64,000 nucleotides of DNA from Streptantibioticus parmotrematis (GTDB taxonomy: Bacteria > Actinomycetota > Actinomycetes > Streptomycetales > Streptomycetaceae): the NCBI RefSeq assembly GCF_019890615.1, contig NZ_JAINVZ010000028.1, positions 1 to 64,000 of the forward strand, read 5' to 3'. The position numbers were made by a program, and so were the translations under genes. Each line of letters begins with the position of its first letter. Within the stretch, counting starts at the first letter, position 1. Under the pieces are notes generated by a model, which was not told where the DNA came from, made no database searches, and saw only the letters and a program-made list of their open reading frames with translations. Of this stretch, positions 55,657-64,000 are shown piece by piece.

Positions 55657-56907
55657 TCATTCGGCTGCGGTTGCGCGCCGGAAGACCAGTCTGCCATCCG
55701 ACCGGCGGGCCTCGACGCCCCCGGGCAGGTTGATGGGGCCCTGACCACGCCAGTCGGTGACCAGGCGGTCGGTTTCCTCCACGTGCCGTGCGAACAGCGA
55801 TCCCGCGGGGCTGCCCGCGCCCACCGCGGCCGACCGCAGCACCCGGCGGCGCACCGCGGCGGGCAGCGGGGTCAGCCGGTCGACGGCGAGCGCGCCGTCC
55901 GGGTCACCGTCGACCGCCGCGTCCCGCCCGGCGGAGGCGGCCCACTGGTCGAGGGCGTCGGCGTCGTCGCGGAAGAGCTGGGCGGTGCGGGCCAGCGAGG
56001 CGACCACCCCGCGGCCGAGCGACTTCTCCAGCACCGGCAGCGCCTCGTGCCGCACCCGGGCCCGGGTGTAGGCGGGGTCGGCGTTGTGCGGGTCCTCCCA
56101 TACGTCGATGCCCTGCACCAGGCAGGCCTTGCGGGTGGTGTCGCGGTCCAGCAGCAGGAAGGGGCGCCGGTAGCGGCCGCCGGGTCCCGAGACGGCGGCC
56201 ATGCCGGACAGCGAGCGGGTGCCGGAGCCGCGGGCGAGGCCGAGGAGAACGGTTTCCGCCTGGTCGTCCCGGGTGTGGCCGAGCAGGACGGCGGTGGCGC
56301 CGAGGTCGCGGGCGGTGCGCTCCAGGGCGGCGTAACGGGCGTCGCGGGCGGCGGCCTCGGGGCCTCCCTGGCGGCCCACGGTGACGCCGACCGCCTCGAC
56401 CGGGTCGAGGCCCAGGTCGCGCAGGCGGGCGGCGACGTCGAGCGCGCGGGCGCCGGAGCCGGCCTGCAGGCCGTGGTCGACGGTGACGGCACCGGCCCGC
56501 ACGCCCAGCTTGCGGGCCTCGAAGGCCAGGGCGGAGGCGAGCGCCATGGAGTCGGCGCCTCCGCTGCACGCGGCGAGGACGAGGGGGGCGGGCCGCGGGT
56601 CGCGCAGGAGGGCGTCGGGGGCGGCGGAGCGGTCGAGGGCGGCGGCCTGCCGGACGGCGGCCGCGGCGCCGGCGCCCGCACCGGCGCGCAGGGCGCTCTC
56701 GCGGCGCCCGCCGGGGAGTCCCGCGCCCCGGACCGGCTGGACGGGGCCGCCGCAGGGGACGGTGTCGGGCAGGGAGGTGCGGGGCCGGCCGGCCGGGGTG
56801 GCGGAGGCGTCGGCGGCCAGGTCTTCGGTGAGCGCGTCGTGCAGTACGTCGTGCAGTACGCGGCGGACCGCCAGGCGTATCGCGGCGACCGCGGGGTGGG
56901 GACCCAT
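55657..56907 (-). CDS. tilS: tRNA(Ile)-lysidine synthetase
   Basis: Modifies C34 of the AUA-reading tRNA-Ile to lysidine, an essential step in decoding. The P-loop motif is [17 protein letters not shown] at about residue 110. The preceding 100 residues are an Ala/Arg/Pro-rich extension longer than in E. coli Til[29 protein letters not shown] follows, and the C-terminal domain continues to [23 protein letters not shown] eight bases before the ATG fixes the start. Confidence 0.92.
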   Translation of the reverse strand: MGPHPAVAAIRLAVRRVLHDVLHDALTEDLAADASATPAGRPRTSLPDTVPCGGPVQPVRGAGLPGGRRESALRAGAGAGAAAAVRQAAALDRSAAPDALLRDPRPAPLVLAACSGGADSMALASALAFEARKLGVRAGAVTVDHGLQAGSGARALDVAARLRDLGLDPVEAVGVTVGRQGGPEAAARDARYAALERTARDLGATAVLLGHTRDDQAETVLLGLARGSGTRSLSGMAAVSGPGGRYRRPFLLLDRDTTRKACLVQGIDVWEDPHNADPAYTRARVRHEALPVLEKSLGRGVVASLARTAQLFRDDADALDQWAASAGRDAAVDGDPDGALAVDRLTPLPAAVRRRVLRSAAVGAGSPAGSLFARHVEETDRLVTDWRGQGPINLPGGVEARRSDGRLVFRRATAAE

Positions 56908-57078
56908 GTCCAAATCCCTCCTGGAGACCCAGTTCCTCCACGGGGACGAGCGGGAGGCGATAGGGTGCGATGACGGAGCGTAGCTAGATGGTGACAGATG
57001 TCAGCCTGTACCCGAGCATCGCACGCCTACCCATCGGCCATGGTCCCTCGGACGGGTGAAAGCTGGGGCGCTCCGGGC

Positions 57079-58293
57079 TCACGCGTCCCCGTGGCGGTGC
57101 ACCCTCGCGATCCAGTCCGCCGGTTTGGCGATCTCCGCCTTGGTCGGAAGGGTGTTGGGCGAGGTCCACACGCGGTTGAAGCCGTCCATGCCGACCTCGT
57201 CGACGACCGAGCGCACGAAGCGCTCGCCGTCGCGGTACTGGCGCAGCTTGGCGTCGAGGCCGAGCAGCTTGCGCAGCGCCTGGTCGAGGCGGCCGGCGCC
57301 GGAGGCCCGGCGCTTGGAGAACTTCTCCCGGATCTCGGCGACCGACGGCACGACCGCCGGGCCGACCCCGTCCATCACGTAGTCGGCGTGGCCCTCCAGC
57401 AGCGACATGACGGCGGTCAGCCGGGCGAGGATCTCGCGCTGGGCGGGGGTCTGCACGATCTCCAGCATGCTCAGGTTCCCGCGGCCCTCGCCGCCCGCCG
57501 CGGCTTCGGTGCCCTCGCCGTCCTGCTCGGCCCGGGAGCCGCCGCCGACCACCGACTGAGCGGCCTGCCGCACGCGTTCGAGCAGGGTGGCCGGGTCGAC
57601 GTCGGTCTGGGCGAGGAACTCCTGGATCTCCGCCTCGATGTGGTCGCGCAGCCACGGCACGGCGGTGAACTGGGTGCGGTGGGTCTCCTCGTGCAGGCAC
57701 ACCCACAGCCTGAAGTCGTGCGGGTCGACGTCGAGTTCGCGCTCGACGTGCACGATGTTCGGCGCGACGAGCAGCAGGCGTCCGGTGCGGCGCTCGCCGG
57801 GCGCGGGGGCGGCGGGCCCGGCGGGCAGGTCGCGGGTGGCCGGGGCGAACGTCTCGTACTGGCCGAGCACCCGGGAGGACATGAACGACAGCAGGGCGCC
57901 CACCTCGACGCCGGTGACCTTGCCGCCGACGGTGCTCAGCACGGCGCCGCCGGGCACGGCCGAGCGGCGGGCGGCCATCTTCTCCAGCAGCGGCTTGAGG
58001 ATCTCGCGGAACCCGGCGACGTTGGCCTTGATCCAGCCCGCCCGGTCCACCACCAGCACGGGCGTCCCGTTGTCCGCCGGGCCGTCCTCGGCCGAACCGC
58101 CGGGGCCGTACATCCTCGTGAAGGCGCGGACGTGTTCCTCGGAGGACTTGGCGTGCGCGCGCAGTTCGGTCACCACCGCGCGGGCCTCCTCCCGGCTGAC
58201 GTCGGGGCCGGGCCGCGCGAGCCGGGTGGCGGTCGCCACCGCGAGGTTCCAGTCGACCATCCCAGGAGTTGCGGACCCACCGATGCTCGTCAT
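57079..58293 (-). CDS. zinc-dependent metalloprotease-like protein (DUF2342 type)
   Basis: A 404-aa protein. The zinc motif is HEETH in LWVCLHEETHRTQFTAVPWLRDH, followed about 100 residues later by LLEGHADYVMDGVGP, a likely third ligand region. N-terminal MTSIGGSATPGMVDWNLAVATATRL is typical of actinobacterial homologues often listed as zinc-dependent metalloproteases or coenzyme F420-associated proteins. The substrate is unknown. The long upstream open frame is a shadow of dacB. It lies between tilS and dacB, as in other Streptomyces. Confidence 0.85.
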   Translation of the reverse strand: MTSIGGSATPGMVDWNLAVATATRLARPGPDVSREEARAVVTELRAHAKSSEEHVRAFTRMYGPGGSAEDGPADNGTPVLVVDRAGWIKANVAGFREILKPLLEKMAARRSAVPGGAVLSTVGGKVTGVEVGALLSFMSSRVLGQYETFAPATRDLPAGPAAPAPGERRTGRLLLVAPNIVHVERELDVDPHDFRLWVCLHEETHRTQFTAVPWLRDHIEAEIQEFLAQTDVDPATLLERVRQAAQSVVGGGSRAEQDGEGTEAAAGGEGRGNLSMLEIVQTPAQREILARLTAVMSLLEGHADYVMDGVGPAVVPSVAEIREKFSKRRASGAGRLDQALRKLLGLDAKLRQYRDGERFVRSVVDEVGMDGFNRVWTSPNTLPTKAEIAKPADWIARVHRHGDA

Positions 58294-58382
58294 GGCTTCA
58301 CCGTACGTGGAGTGGCGCGGGTTTGGACGGCCCGGCGCCGGTTTCAGGGTTTTCCCCGGGGTGCGTCCGCGCGGGCGCCGCT

Positions 58383-59906
58383 TCAGCGGCAGCCGCAGCC
58401 GGTGACCGCGGAGGCGAGCCGGTCCAGCGCGCCCTGGGCGGCGTCCGGGTCGGTGGTGCCGGAGGTCATGAAGGCGAAGACCAGCAGCCGTCCGTCGCCG
58501 TCCACCACGGTTCCGGCGAGGGTGTTGACGCCGGTGAGGGTGCCGGTCTTGGCGCGCACCAGCCCGGCCGCGGAGGAGGGCGGGCCGCCGGCCGCGGCGG
58601 TGTCGTCCTCGCCGGACTGGAAGCGGTCGGCCAGCGTGCCGGTGAACCCGGCGACCGGCAGGCCGCTCAGGACGGACCGCAGTTCGGGGTGGGCCGGGCT
58701 CGCGGCGTCGAGCAGCAGGTGGGCGAGGAGGTCGGGGGTGAGCCGGTCGGCGCGGTCCAGGCCGCTGCCGTCGTTGAACGCGGTGCCGGTCAGCGGCGCG
58801 TGCAGCCGGGTCAGCTGCTCGCGGACCGCCTGCGCTCCCCCGGTGAAGCTGACGGGGGTTTCGGTGCCGAGGGCGGCCTGGCGGGCGAGTGCCTCGGCGA
58901 TGTCGTTGTCGCTGTCGGTCAGCATGCGTTCGACCAGCGCGGACAGCGGCATCGACAGCACCTGCGCGAGCGGCGCGTGCGTCCCGGCGGGCGCGGTGCC
59001 CGGCTTCACCTGGCCGCGGACGGTGATCCCGTCGCGTCCCAGCAGCGTCGCGAAGGTCTGCGCGGCGCAGGCGGCGGGGTCGGCCTGCCGGGGGGCGTCC
59101 TCGGTGGAGGCGGGGTCGGTCCTGCCCTCGTCGGCCATCAGCGCGGTGACCGGGGCGATGTTGTCGTTGACGCCGATGGGGTGCAGGACCGGGCCGGTGT
59201 AGAGCGAGGTGTCGTAGGTGAGCGTGACCTCGGTGGTGCGGCGGGCCCGCAGTGCCTTCGCGGTGTCGGCGGCGAGGGTGACGAGGGAGGCCGGGGTGGC
59301 GTCGGGGTCGGCGCCGGGCGGGGTGGGGCTCGCGGTCAGCGTGGGGTCGCCGCCGCCGACCAGCACGATGGTGCCCGGTCCCGCGCCGGGCAGGACCCGG
59401 GTGGCGATGCGGTGGCCGGGGCCGAGGGCCTCCAGCGCGGCGGTGGCGGTGGCGATCTTGGTGGTGGAGGCGGGGGCGGACGCGGTGTCCTGGTCGTGCC
59501 CGTACAACAGCTGTCCGGTGCCCGCGTCGAGGACGGCGCCGGTGCGTGTACGGCCGAGGGCGGGGTCGTCGAAGAGCGGGCCTATCGCGTCGGCCAGGCC
59601 CTGGGTGGTGGGCGCGGGGACGTCGGGTCCCGAGGCGGCGGACGTGGCGGCGTCGGAAGCGGAGGACGCGGTACCGGCGTCGAGTCCGGTGAGCACCGGC
59701 GGGGCGGCGGCGGAGGGCAGGGCGAGTCCCGGCGGCGGGCCGGGGCGGCGTATGCCGTCGCGGCGGTCGGCGGCGCGACGTTCGGCGGTGCGCTGTCCGG
59801 ACTGCCAGGGGCCCGCGGCGGCGACCGACGCGAGCGCCATCGCCAGGCCCGCCCCCGCGGCCGTCACCACGAGCCTGCGGACCGCTCTGGCCTCGGTCTT
59901 CTCCAC
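58383..59906 (-). CDS. dacB: D-alanyl-D-alanine carboxypeptidase/endopeptidase (PBP4 family)
   Basis: A class C penicillin-binding protein that trims peptidoglycan stem peptides. The 507 residues have an N-terminal hydrophobic anchor (about 14-32) and a 75-residue Ala/Ser/Pro linker. The catalytic motifs are SxxK in SAPASTTKIATA, SxN as SDN in LTDSDNDIAEAL, and KTG in VRAKTGTLTGVN. AAAGGGG nine bases before the GTG supports this start; an upstream ATG nine codons earlier is possible. It is divergent from ppa by 91 bp. Confidence 0.93.
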   Translation of the reverse strand: MEKTEARAVRRLVVTAAGAGLAMALASVAAAGPWQSGQRTAERRAADRRDGIRRPGPPPGLALPSAAAPPVLTGLDAGTASSASDAATSAASGPDVPAPTTQGLADAIGPLFDDPALGRTRTGAVLDAGTGQLLYGHDQDTASAPASTTKIATATAALEALGPGHRIATRVLPGAGPGTIVLVGGGDPTLTASPTPPGADPDATPASLVTLAADTAKALRARRTTEVTLTYDTSLYTGPVLHPIGVNDNIAPVTALMADEGRTDPASTEDAPRQADPAACAAQTFATLLGRDGITVRGQVKPGTAPAGTHAPLAQVLSMPLSALVERMLTDSDNDIAEALARQAALGTETPVSFTGGAQAVREQLTRLHAPLTGTAFNDGSGLDRADRLTPDLLAHLLLDAASPAHPELRSVLSGLPVAGFTGTLADRFQSGEDDTAAAGGPPSSAAGLVRAKTGTLTGVNTLAGTVVDGDGRLLVFAFMTSGTTDPDAAQGALDRLASAVTGCGCR

Positions 59907-59997
59907 CCCGACCAGCCCCTTTCGCCAGCACACACCTGCGTGAGGGACACTTAATCACCCGAAGTATGTGCTGATCATCGCTGTCGATGGAGGAGTC

Positions 59998-60489
59998 TTG
60001 GAGTTCGACGTCACGATCGAGATCCCGAAGGGTTCGCGCAACAAGTACGAGGTGGACCACGAGACCGGTCGTATCCGCCTGGACCGCAGGCTCTTCACGT
60101 CCACCAGCTACCCGGCCGACTACGGCTTCGTGGAGAACACGCTGGGCGAGGACGGCGACCCGCTGGACGCGCTGGTCCTGCTGGACGAGCCGACGTTCCC
60201 GGGCTGCCTGATCAAGTGCCGCGCCATCGGCATGTTCCGGATGACCGACGAGGCGGGCGGCGACGACAAGCTGCTGTGCGTCCCGGCCTCCGACCCGCGC
60301 ATGGAGCACCTGCGGGACATCCACCACGTCAGCGAGTTCGACCGCCTGGAGATCCAGCACTTCTTCGAGGTCTACAAGGACCTGGAGCCGGGCAAGTCGG
60401 TCGAGGGTGCCGACTGGGTGGGCCGCGCCGAGGCCGAGGCCGAGGTGGAGGCGTCCATAAAGCGTCTGGAGGCGGCGGGCGGCCACTGA
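59998..60489 (+). CDS. ppa: inorganic pyrophosphatase
   Basis: Hydrolyses pyrophosphate to drive biosynthesis. The 163 residues match family I PPase. [47 protein letters not shown] and [17 protein letters not shown] contain the Mg-binding Asp and Glu residues. The start is TTG, because [11 protein letters not shown] aligns with known PPases starting [19 protein letters not shown] lies just upstream with tight spacing. An ATG in the same frame nine codons earlier is unlikely. Confidence 0.95.
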   Translation: MEFDVTIEIPKGSRNKYEVDHETGRIRLDRRLFTSTSYPADYGFVENTLGEDGDPLDALVLLDEPTFPGCLIKCRAIGMFRMTDEAGGDDKLLCVPASDPRMEHLRDIHHVSEFDRLEIQHFFEVYKDLEPGKSVEGADWVGRAEAEAEVEASIKRLEAAGGH

Positions 60490-60527
60490 GCCGTGCGCCC
60501 CGGTGGCGTGACGCCCCGAGGTGACGA

Positions 60528-60561
60528 CGAGGACCCCGGACCGTGCGGTCCGGGGTCCTCG
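60528..60561. terminator. bidirectional terminator after ppa
   Basis: CGAGGACCCCGGACC at 60528-60542 pairs perfectly with GGTCCGGGGTCCTCG at 60547-60561 around a GTGC loop, a 15-bp stem between convergent ppa and the exporter gene. Confidence 0.88.
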
Positions 60562-60595
60562 CGTTCCCGGCGGCGCTTCACCGCGTTCGTACGGG

Positions 60596-62254
60596 TCAGA
60601 AGCCGCGGGTGCGCTTGGCCGCGCGGCGGGCCTGGCCGCCGATCGGGACCTTGACCATCATCCGCAGCAGCTCGCCGCCGAGGTTGACGCCGATGGCGAT
60701 GGCCAGCGCCAGGGCGACCGCCTTGGCCAGTGAGGCGACGCCGAGGTCTTGGCGGCCCTGGGTGAAGGCGAGCAGCCCGAAGTAGGTCGCGCTGCCCGGC
60801 AGCAACGGGCCGATGGCGGCGGTGACGTAGGGCAGGGCCGAGGCGTGCTCGTAGCGGGCGAGCAGCTGGCCGAAGACGCCGACCATCCCGGCGGCGACCG
60901 CGGTGGCCGCGATCGGGGAGAGCCTGGCCTGATGGCTGAGGGTGCCGTAGACGACCCAGGCGATGCCGCCGTTGAGGGTGACGACCGGCAGCACGGCGCG
61001 TTCGCACTGGAGCATCACGGCGAACGCCAGCGTCAGCACCATCGCGGCGACCAGCTGCACGATGGGGTTGTCGTAGGTGCGCAGCGCTTCTTCCGGGTTG
61101 AGTCTGACGTGCAGTTTCACGCCCACGTACAGCACGATCGTGACGCCGAAGACGATGCCGACGATCAGGTACATCACTTCCAGCAGGCGGGCGGAGGCGG
61201 TGATGTAGAAGCCGGTCAGGCCGTCCTGGACGCCGGCGACCAGCGCGCGGCCCGGGATCAGCGCGTACAGCCCACCGGTGATCACGGCGGAGGCCTGGAG
61301 GTGGCCGCCGCCGGGCAGGTTGGTGCCGCCGAGGTTGAGCAGGACGCCCATCAGCGCGGCGGGCATCGCGGCGGACACGAACTGGTAGAACTCCGGCAGC
61401 CCGCGGCCCGCGCACAGCCAGGCCAGCCGGTCGCCGAGCATCGCGCCGATCGCGGCGGCGGCGAAGACCGTCGGCCCGCCGCCGACCAGCTGGCTCGCGG
61501 CGCCCGCCAGGATGCCCGCGGCGGCGGTCAGCAGCCAGCCCGGGTACGGGTGCCGGTTGCGGCGGATCTCGGCGAGGGTGCGGTAGGCCTCCTCCAGGGT
61601 CACCTCGTGCGCGCTGATGTCGTCGATGAGCCGGACGACGGCCGCCAGACGCGTGTAGTCGGTGCCGCGGCGGCGGACCGTGCGGCTGACCGTCACGGGG
61701 TCGTCGACCAGCGACGGCTGGTGGGTGACCGACAGCAGGGTGAAGGTCACCGTCGGCTCGACGCGGTCGAGCCCGTAGGCGTGGCCGACGGCGAACATCG
61801 CCGCCTCGACGTCCTCGGCGCCCTCGCCCCCGGCCAGCAGCAGTTCGCCGATACGCAGCGTCAGGTCGAGCACGCGGGGCACGGCCGGGCCCTCCGCCTC
61901 GGCCTTGGCGAGGGCCTCCGGAGCGGGCCGCTCGGCGACCGGCATCTTCAGCATCGCCCGCATCCGGTCCTGCCAGGGCGCGTCACTGGCCAGCCGGACC
62001 ATGGGGATGCCCTCGGGCGGGGTGAAGGCGGCGAAGGCGTGCGAACCGGTCGTGCTGCCCGAGGGCGTCCCGGGGCCGGTGCCGGACGCCGGGGGCGGGG
62101 TCGTGCCCGACGGCGGGGAGAAGGCCGAGCCCTCCGGTTCCGGCGCGGGCGGCAGCGGGACGCCGAGCGGCGGGGTGAACGCGGAGTGCGCCTCGTCCGA
62201 ATCCGGCTTGCCGTCCTCGTTGCCGGGGTTCCCGGGGCTCGCGGGCGTCGTCAT
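60596..62254 (-). CDS. threonine/serine exporter family protein (ThrE-like)
   Basis: A 552-aa membrane protein with about ten helices in two ThrE-type halves (residues about 240-540). A soluble N-terminal domain (about 115-235) carries LRIGELLLAGGEGAEDVEAAM, typical of ThrE proteins, and EVTLEEAYRTLAEIRR. The first 85 residues are disordered with repeated FTPPxGxP units. It probably exports threonine or serine; the substrate is not proven. It overlaps the DedA gene end by ATGA. Confidence 0.9.
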   Translation of the reverse strand: MTTPASPGNPGNEDGKPDSDEAHSAFTPPLGVPLPPAPEPEGSAFSPPSGTTPPPASGTGPGTPSGSTTGSHAFAAFTPPEGIPMVRLASDAPWQDRMRAMLKMPVAERPAPEALAKAEAEGPAVPRVLDLTLRIGELLLAGGEGAEDVEAAMFAVGHAYGLDRVEPTVTFTLLSVTHQPSLVDDPVTVSRTVRRRGTDYTRLAAVVRLIDDISAHEVTLEEAYRTLAEIRRNRHPYPGWLLTAAAGILAGAASQLVGGGPTVFAAAAIGAMLGDRLAWLCAGRGLPEFYQFVSAAMPAALMGVLLNLGGTNLPGGGHLQASAVITGGLYALIPGRALVAGVQDGLTGFYITASARLLEVMYLIVGIVFGVTIVLYVGVKLHVRLNPEEALRTYDNPIVQLVAAMVLTLAFAVMLQCERAVLPVVTLNGGIAWVVYGTLSHQARLSPIAATAVAAGMVGVFGQLLARYEHASALPYVTAAIGPLLPGSATYFGLLAFTQGRQDLGVASLAKAVALALAIAIGVNLGGELLRMMVKVPIGGQARRAAKRTRGF

Positions 62255-63015
62255 CGCTTGACGGCGCGGTGACGCCCGCGCTGCGGTGCGGCGGTCCCCC
62301 GGCGCGGCCCGGGCACGTCGGCGCGCGAGGCACCGGGAGCCGTGGCGTCAGGCGTGACGGGGGCGGTCGTGGGTGCGGAGGCCGTAGCGGCGGGGGCGTG
62401 GCGGCGGGCCCTGAGGTACTCGATGCCGATCGGCACCACCGACACCAGGACGATGACCACGAAGATGCCCTCGATGTGGTCGCGCACGAAGGCGACCTGC
62501 CCCAGGAAGTAGCCGAGCACGGTGACGCCCGCGCCCCAGGCGGTGCCGCCGATCAGGTTGAAGACGAAGAACGTGCGGTAGTTCATCCGGCTGACGCCCG
62601 CGACGATCGGGGTGAACGTACGCACGATCGGCACGAAGCGGGCCAGCAGGATCGACTTGGGGCCGTGGTGCTCGAAGAAGGCGTGCGCCTTCTCCACGTT
62701 CTCCTGCTTGAACAGCCGCGAGTCGGGTCTGCTGAACAGGGTCGGCCCGACCTTGCGGCCGAACAGGTACCCGGCCTGGTCGCCCAGGACCGCGGCGACC
62801 GCGATGAGCGCGCACAGCAGCCACAGCGGGGTGTGCAGGTACTTGTCGCCCGCGACCAGCATGCCCGCGGTGAACAGCAGCGAGTCGCCCGGCAGGAAGA
62901 AGCCGATCAGCAGCCCCGACTCGGCGAAGACCACGACCATGATCCCGATCGGCCCGAAGGTCTGGATGAGCTGGTCGGGGCTGAGCCACGCCGGGCCCAG
63001 GGCGAGGGTCGTCAC
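62251..63015 (-). CDS. DedA-family membrane protein
   Basis: A 254-aa SNARE-associated (DedA/VTT) membrane protein. The core is FAESGLLIGFFLPGDSLLFTAGMLVA, GDQAGYLFGRKVGPTLFSR, and ARFVPIVRTFTPIVAGVSRMNYRTFFVFNLIGGTAWG, with Arg residues expected for lipid scrambling. DedA proteins move phospholipids or undecaprenyl phosphate in other bacteria. The C-terminal 50 residues are Ala/Thr/Pro/Arg-rich. AGGAG nine bases before the GTG supports the start. It is coupled to the ThrE-like gene. Confidence 0.92.
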   Translation of the reverse strand: MTTLALGPAWLSPDQLIQTFGPIGIMVVVFAESGLLIGFFLPGDSLLFTAGMLVAGDKYLHTPLWLLCALIAVAAVLGDQAGYLFGRKVGPTLFSRPDSRLFKQENVEKAHAFFEHHGPKSILLARFVPIVRTFTPIVAGVSRMNYRTFFVFNLIGGTAWGAGVTVLGYFLGQVAFVRDHIEGIFVVIVLVSVVPIGIEYLRARRHAPAATASAPTTAPVTPDATAPGASRADVPGPRRGTAAPQRGRHRAVKR

Positions 63016-63159
63016 GGTGGCGGGCTCCTGGTCGTGGGCTGCGGTCGGTAGTCGGTGGAGGGACTCTCCTGACAAGTATGAACGGACGTGATCGCCGCGC
63101 CGTTCCGGTGGGCCGTCCTCGGGATGCGTCACCCCTGCCCCAGCGGGCACGCTCTACCC

Positions 63160-63528
63160 ATGAGCATCGATGACTACGGCGGCGGGCAGGGCCCGCAGTC
63201 CGACATTCTGGTCGTGACGACGAACGACGTGCCCGGCTACCGGGTGGAGAAGGTGATCGGCGAGGTCTTCGGCCTCACCGTCCGCTCCCGGCACCTGGGC
63301 AGCCAGATCGGCGCGGGGCTGAAGTCCATGATCGGCGGCGAGCTGCGGGGCCTGACCAAGACGCTGGTGGAGACCCGCAACCAGGCGATGGAACGGCTCA
63401 TCGAGCAGGCGCGAGCGCGTGGCGGCAACGCGGTCCTGATGATGCGGTTCGACGTCACGGAGGCGGCCGACGTCGGCACGGAGGTCTGCGCCTACGGCAC
63501 GGCGGTCGTGGTGACCCGGGAGACGTGA
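63160..63528 (+). CDS. YbjQ-family (UPF0145) protein
   Basis: A 122-aa protein of the YbjQ family, sometimes listed as heavy-metal-binding. The core is ILVVTTNDVPGYRVEKVIGEVFGLTVRSRHLGSQIGAGLKSMIGGELRG, then TRNQAMERLIEQARARGGNAVLMMRFDV. No metal-binding role is proven, and the sequence has only one Cys. The ATG has no SD, and TCTACCC lies just upstream, so leaderless expression is possible. It diverges from the DedA gene. Confidence 0.9.
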   Translation: MSIDDYGGGQGPQSDILVVTTNDVPGYRVEKVIGEVFGLTVRSRHLGSQIGAGLKSMIGGELRGLTKTLVETRNQAMERLIEQARARGGNAVLMMRFDVTEAADVGTEVCAYGTAVVVTRET

Positions 63529-63566
63529 GTCGCCCTGCCGGGGCGCGGAGAGCCACTCGCCGTGGG

Positions 63567-63786
63567 GCCCACGGTCGTCTCCGGACCACCGGCCGGTGGG
63601 GGCTGGTCGCGCAGTTCCCCGCGCCCCTGACGGACTGACGCGGTCGTCAGCCCGCGCCCCGCTAGGGGCGCGGGGAACTGCGCGGCCAGCCACAGCGAAC
63701 CTGCGCATAGCCACCGTCCGGGGGCCTACGGTCGTCCCCGGGCCCACCGACCCGTCGTGGCTGAGCGCGCAGTTCCCCGCGCCCCT
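63567..63786. repeat. GCGCAGTTCCCCGCGCCCCT repeat family, three copies with alternative stems
   Basis: The 20-bp core occurs at 63609-63628 (plus), 63664-63683 (minus) and 63767-63786 (plus). With flanks, 63601-63628 pairs with 63664-63691 at 27 of 28 bases. The middle copy can also pair with 63767-63786, which is followed by TTTTT. The stretches 63567-63628 and 63725-63786 form a degenerate direct repeat. This core is common in Streptomyces intergenic hairpins as I recall. The 290-bp gap holds no gene otherwise. Confidence 0.8.
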
Positions 63787-63818
63787 TTTTCCGGCTCACG
63801 CGGACACAGAATCCAGAC

Positions 63819-64000
63819 TCAGACGGTCCTTCCTGCCGCGTTCGCCAGGATCGCCTTTCGGATGTAGGCCGCCAGGCCAGGCCTCAGCGCCTCGTCGTAC
63901 GCCGCCGTGAAGCGCGGGTCCGCCACGTACATCTCCGCCAGCGAGCAGTGCATCGCGTACGAGCAGTCGTAGAAGTTGGCGCGCAGGTGCTGCCGGTGGT
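63819..64000 (-). CDS. C-terminal end of a TipA-like MerR regulator (partial)
   Basis: The last 60 codons of a gene continuing beyond the right edge. The residues read HRQHLRANFYDCSYAMHCSL, then AEMYVADPRFTAAYDEALRP and GLAAYIRKAILANAAGRTV. This is the end of the TipAS drug-recognition domain of TipAL proteins, which bind thiopeptides such as thiostrepton and activate their own promoter. The Cys in FYDCSYAM is the residue class involved in covalent thiopeptide capture in the family; the N-terminal MerR DNA-binding domain is off the window. Confidence 0.85.
   Translation of the reverse strand, partial: HRQHLRANFYDCSYAMHCSLAEMYVADPRFTAAYDEALRPGLAAYIRKAILANAAGRTV

Noticed and set aside
57079..60486. 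1135-codon open frame on the minus strand
   Set aside because: Only the first-named metalloprotease part (57079-58293) is protein-like; the upstream extension is an Arg/Pro-rich shadow of dacB and ppa caused by GC bias.
63596..63910. 104-codon frame over the right-edge repeats
   Set aside because: It runs through inverted repeats and antisense to the tipA-like gene; no motif or SD.

Overview
The window is a 64 kb piece of a very GC-rich actinobacterial chromosome, most likely Streptomyces or a close relative. The evidence is strong third-position G/C bias, many GTG starts, Shine-Dalgarno (SD) sites of the GGAGG type, the sigE-cseA-cseB-cseC cassette, lsr2, a radA-disA pair, and a TipA-like regulator at the right edge. 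The gene order resembles the core region of Streptomyces coelicolor that runs from the auxiliary tryptophanyl-tRNA synthetase to tipA (recalled synteny, not computed). I see no rRNA, tRNA, CRISPR array, insertion sequence, prophage or biosynthetic gene cluster.

Layout. Bases 1-10300 hold trpS behind a Trp-codon attenuator, proC, a two-component pair, ilvD, a sugar-phosphate isomerase-like gene, a 315-bp palindromic element, a Ppx/GppA phosphatase and a Cys-rich protein. Bases 10300-17000 hold a membrane-anchored sigma-like fusion protein, then radA, disA and mutY (DNA repair and c-di-AMP). Bases 17000-25500 hold the cell-envelope stress cassette sigE-cseABC, a divergent TetR/flavin-monooxygenase pair and clpC with a ClgR-type box. 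Bases 25900-29400 hold small regulators: an SCO3374-like protein, lsr2, a short ArgA, BlaI and a microprotein. Bases 29600-35000 hold a tightly overlapping NAD/pantothenate/CoA operon (DUF2520, panC, nadB, nadC, coaX).

Bases 35100-39500 hold a NarL-type two-component pair, a MidA/NDUFAF7-like methyltransferase and an orphan nuoD. Bases 40700-44500 hold an OpuC-type osmoprotectant transporter whose ATPase gene is divergent. Bases 44500-55600 hold folate genes (folP, folB, folK, folE) together with mprF, an esterase, ftsH, hpt and a free-standing Hint/LAGLIDADG homing-endonuclease-like gene. Bases 55600-64000 hold tilS, a zinc metalloprotease, dacB, ppa, a ThrE-like exporter, a DedA protein, a YbjQ protein and the end of a tipA-like gene.

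Most genes are housekeeping. The parts most worth a second look are the standalone Hint/LAGLIDADG gene that lacks splicing residues, the trpS attenuator, the palindrome at 8168-8482, the orphan NuoD with a Trp in place of the quinone-site Tyr beside its likely methyltransferase, the transmembrane sigma/zinc-finger/BACON fusion, and a series of short tandem duplications packed against stop codons.
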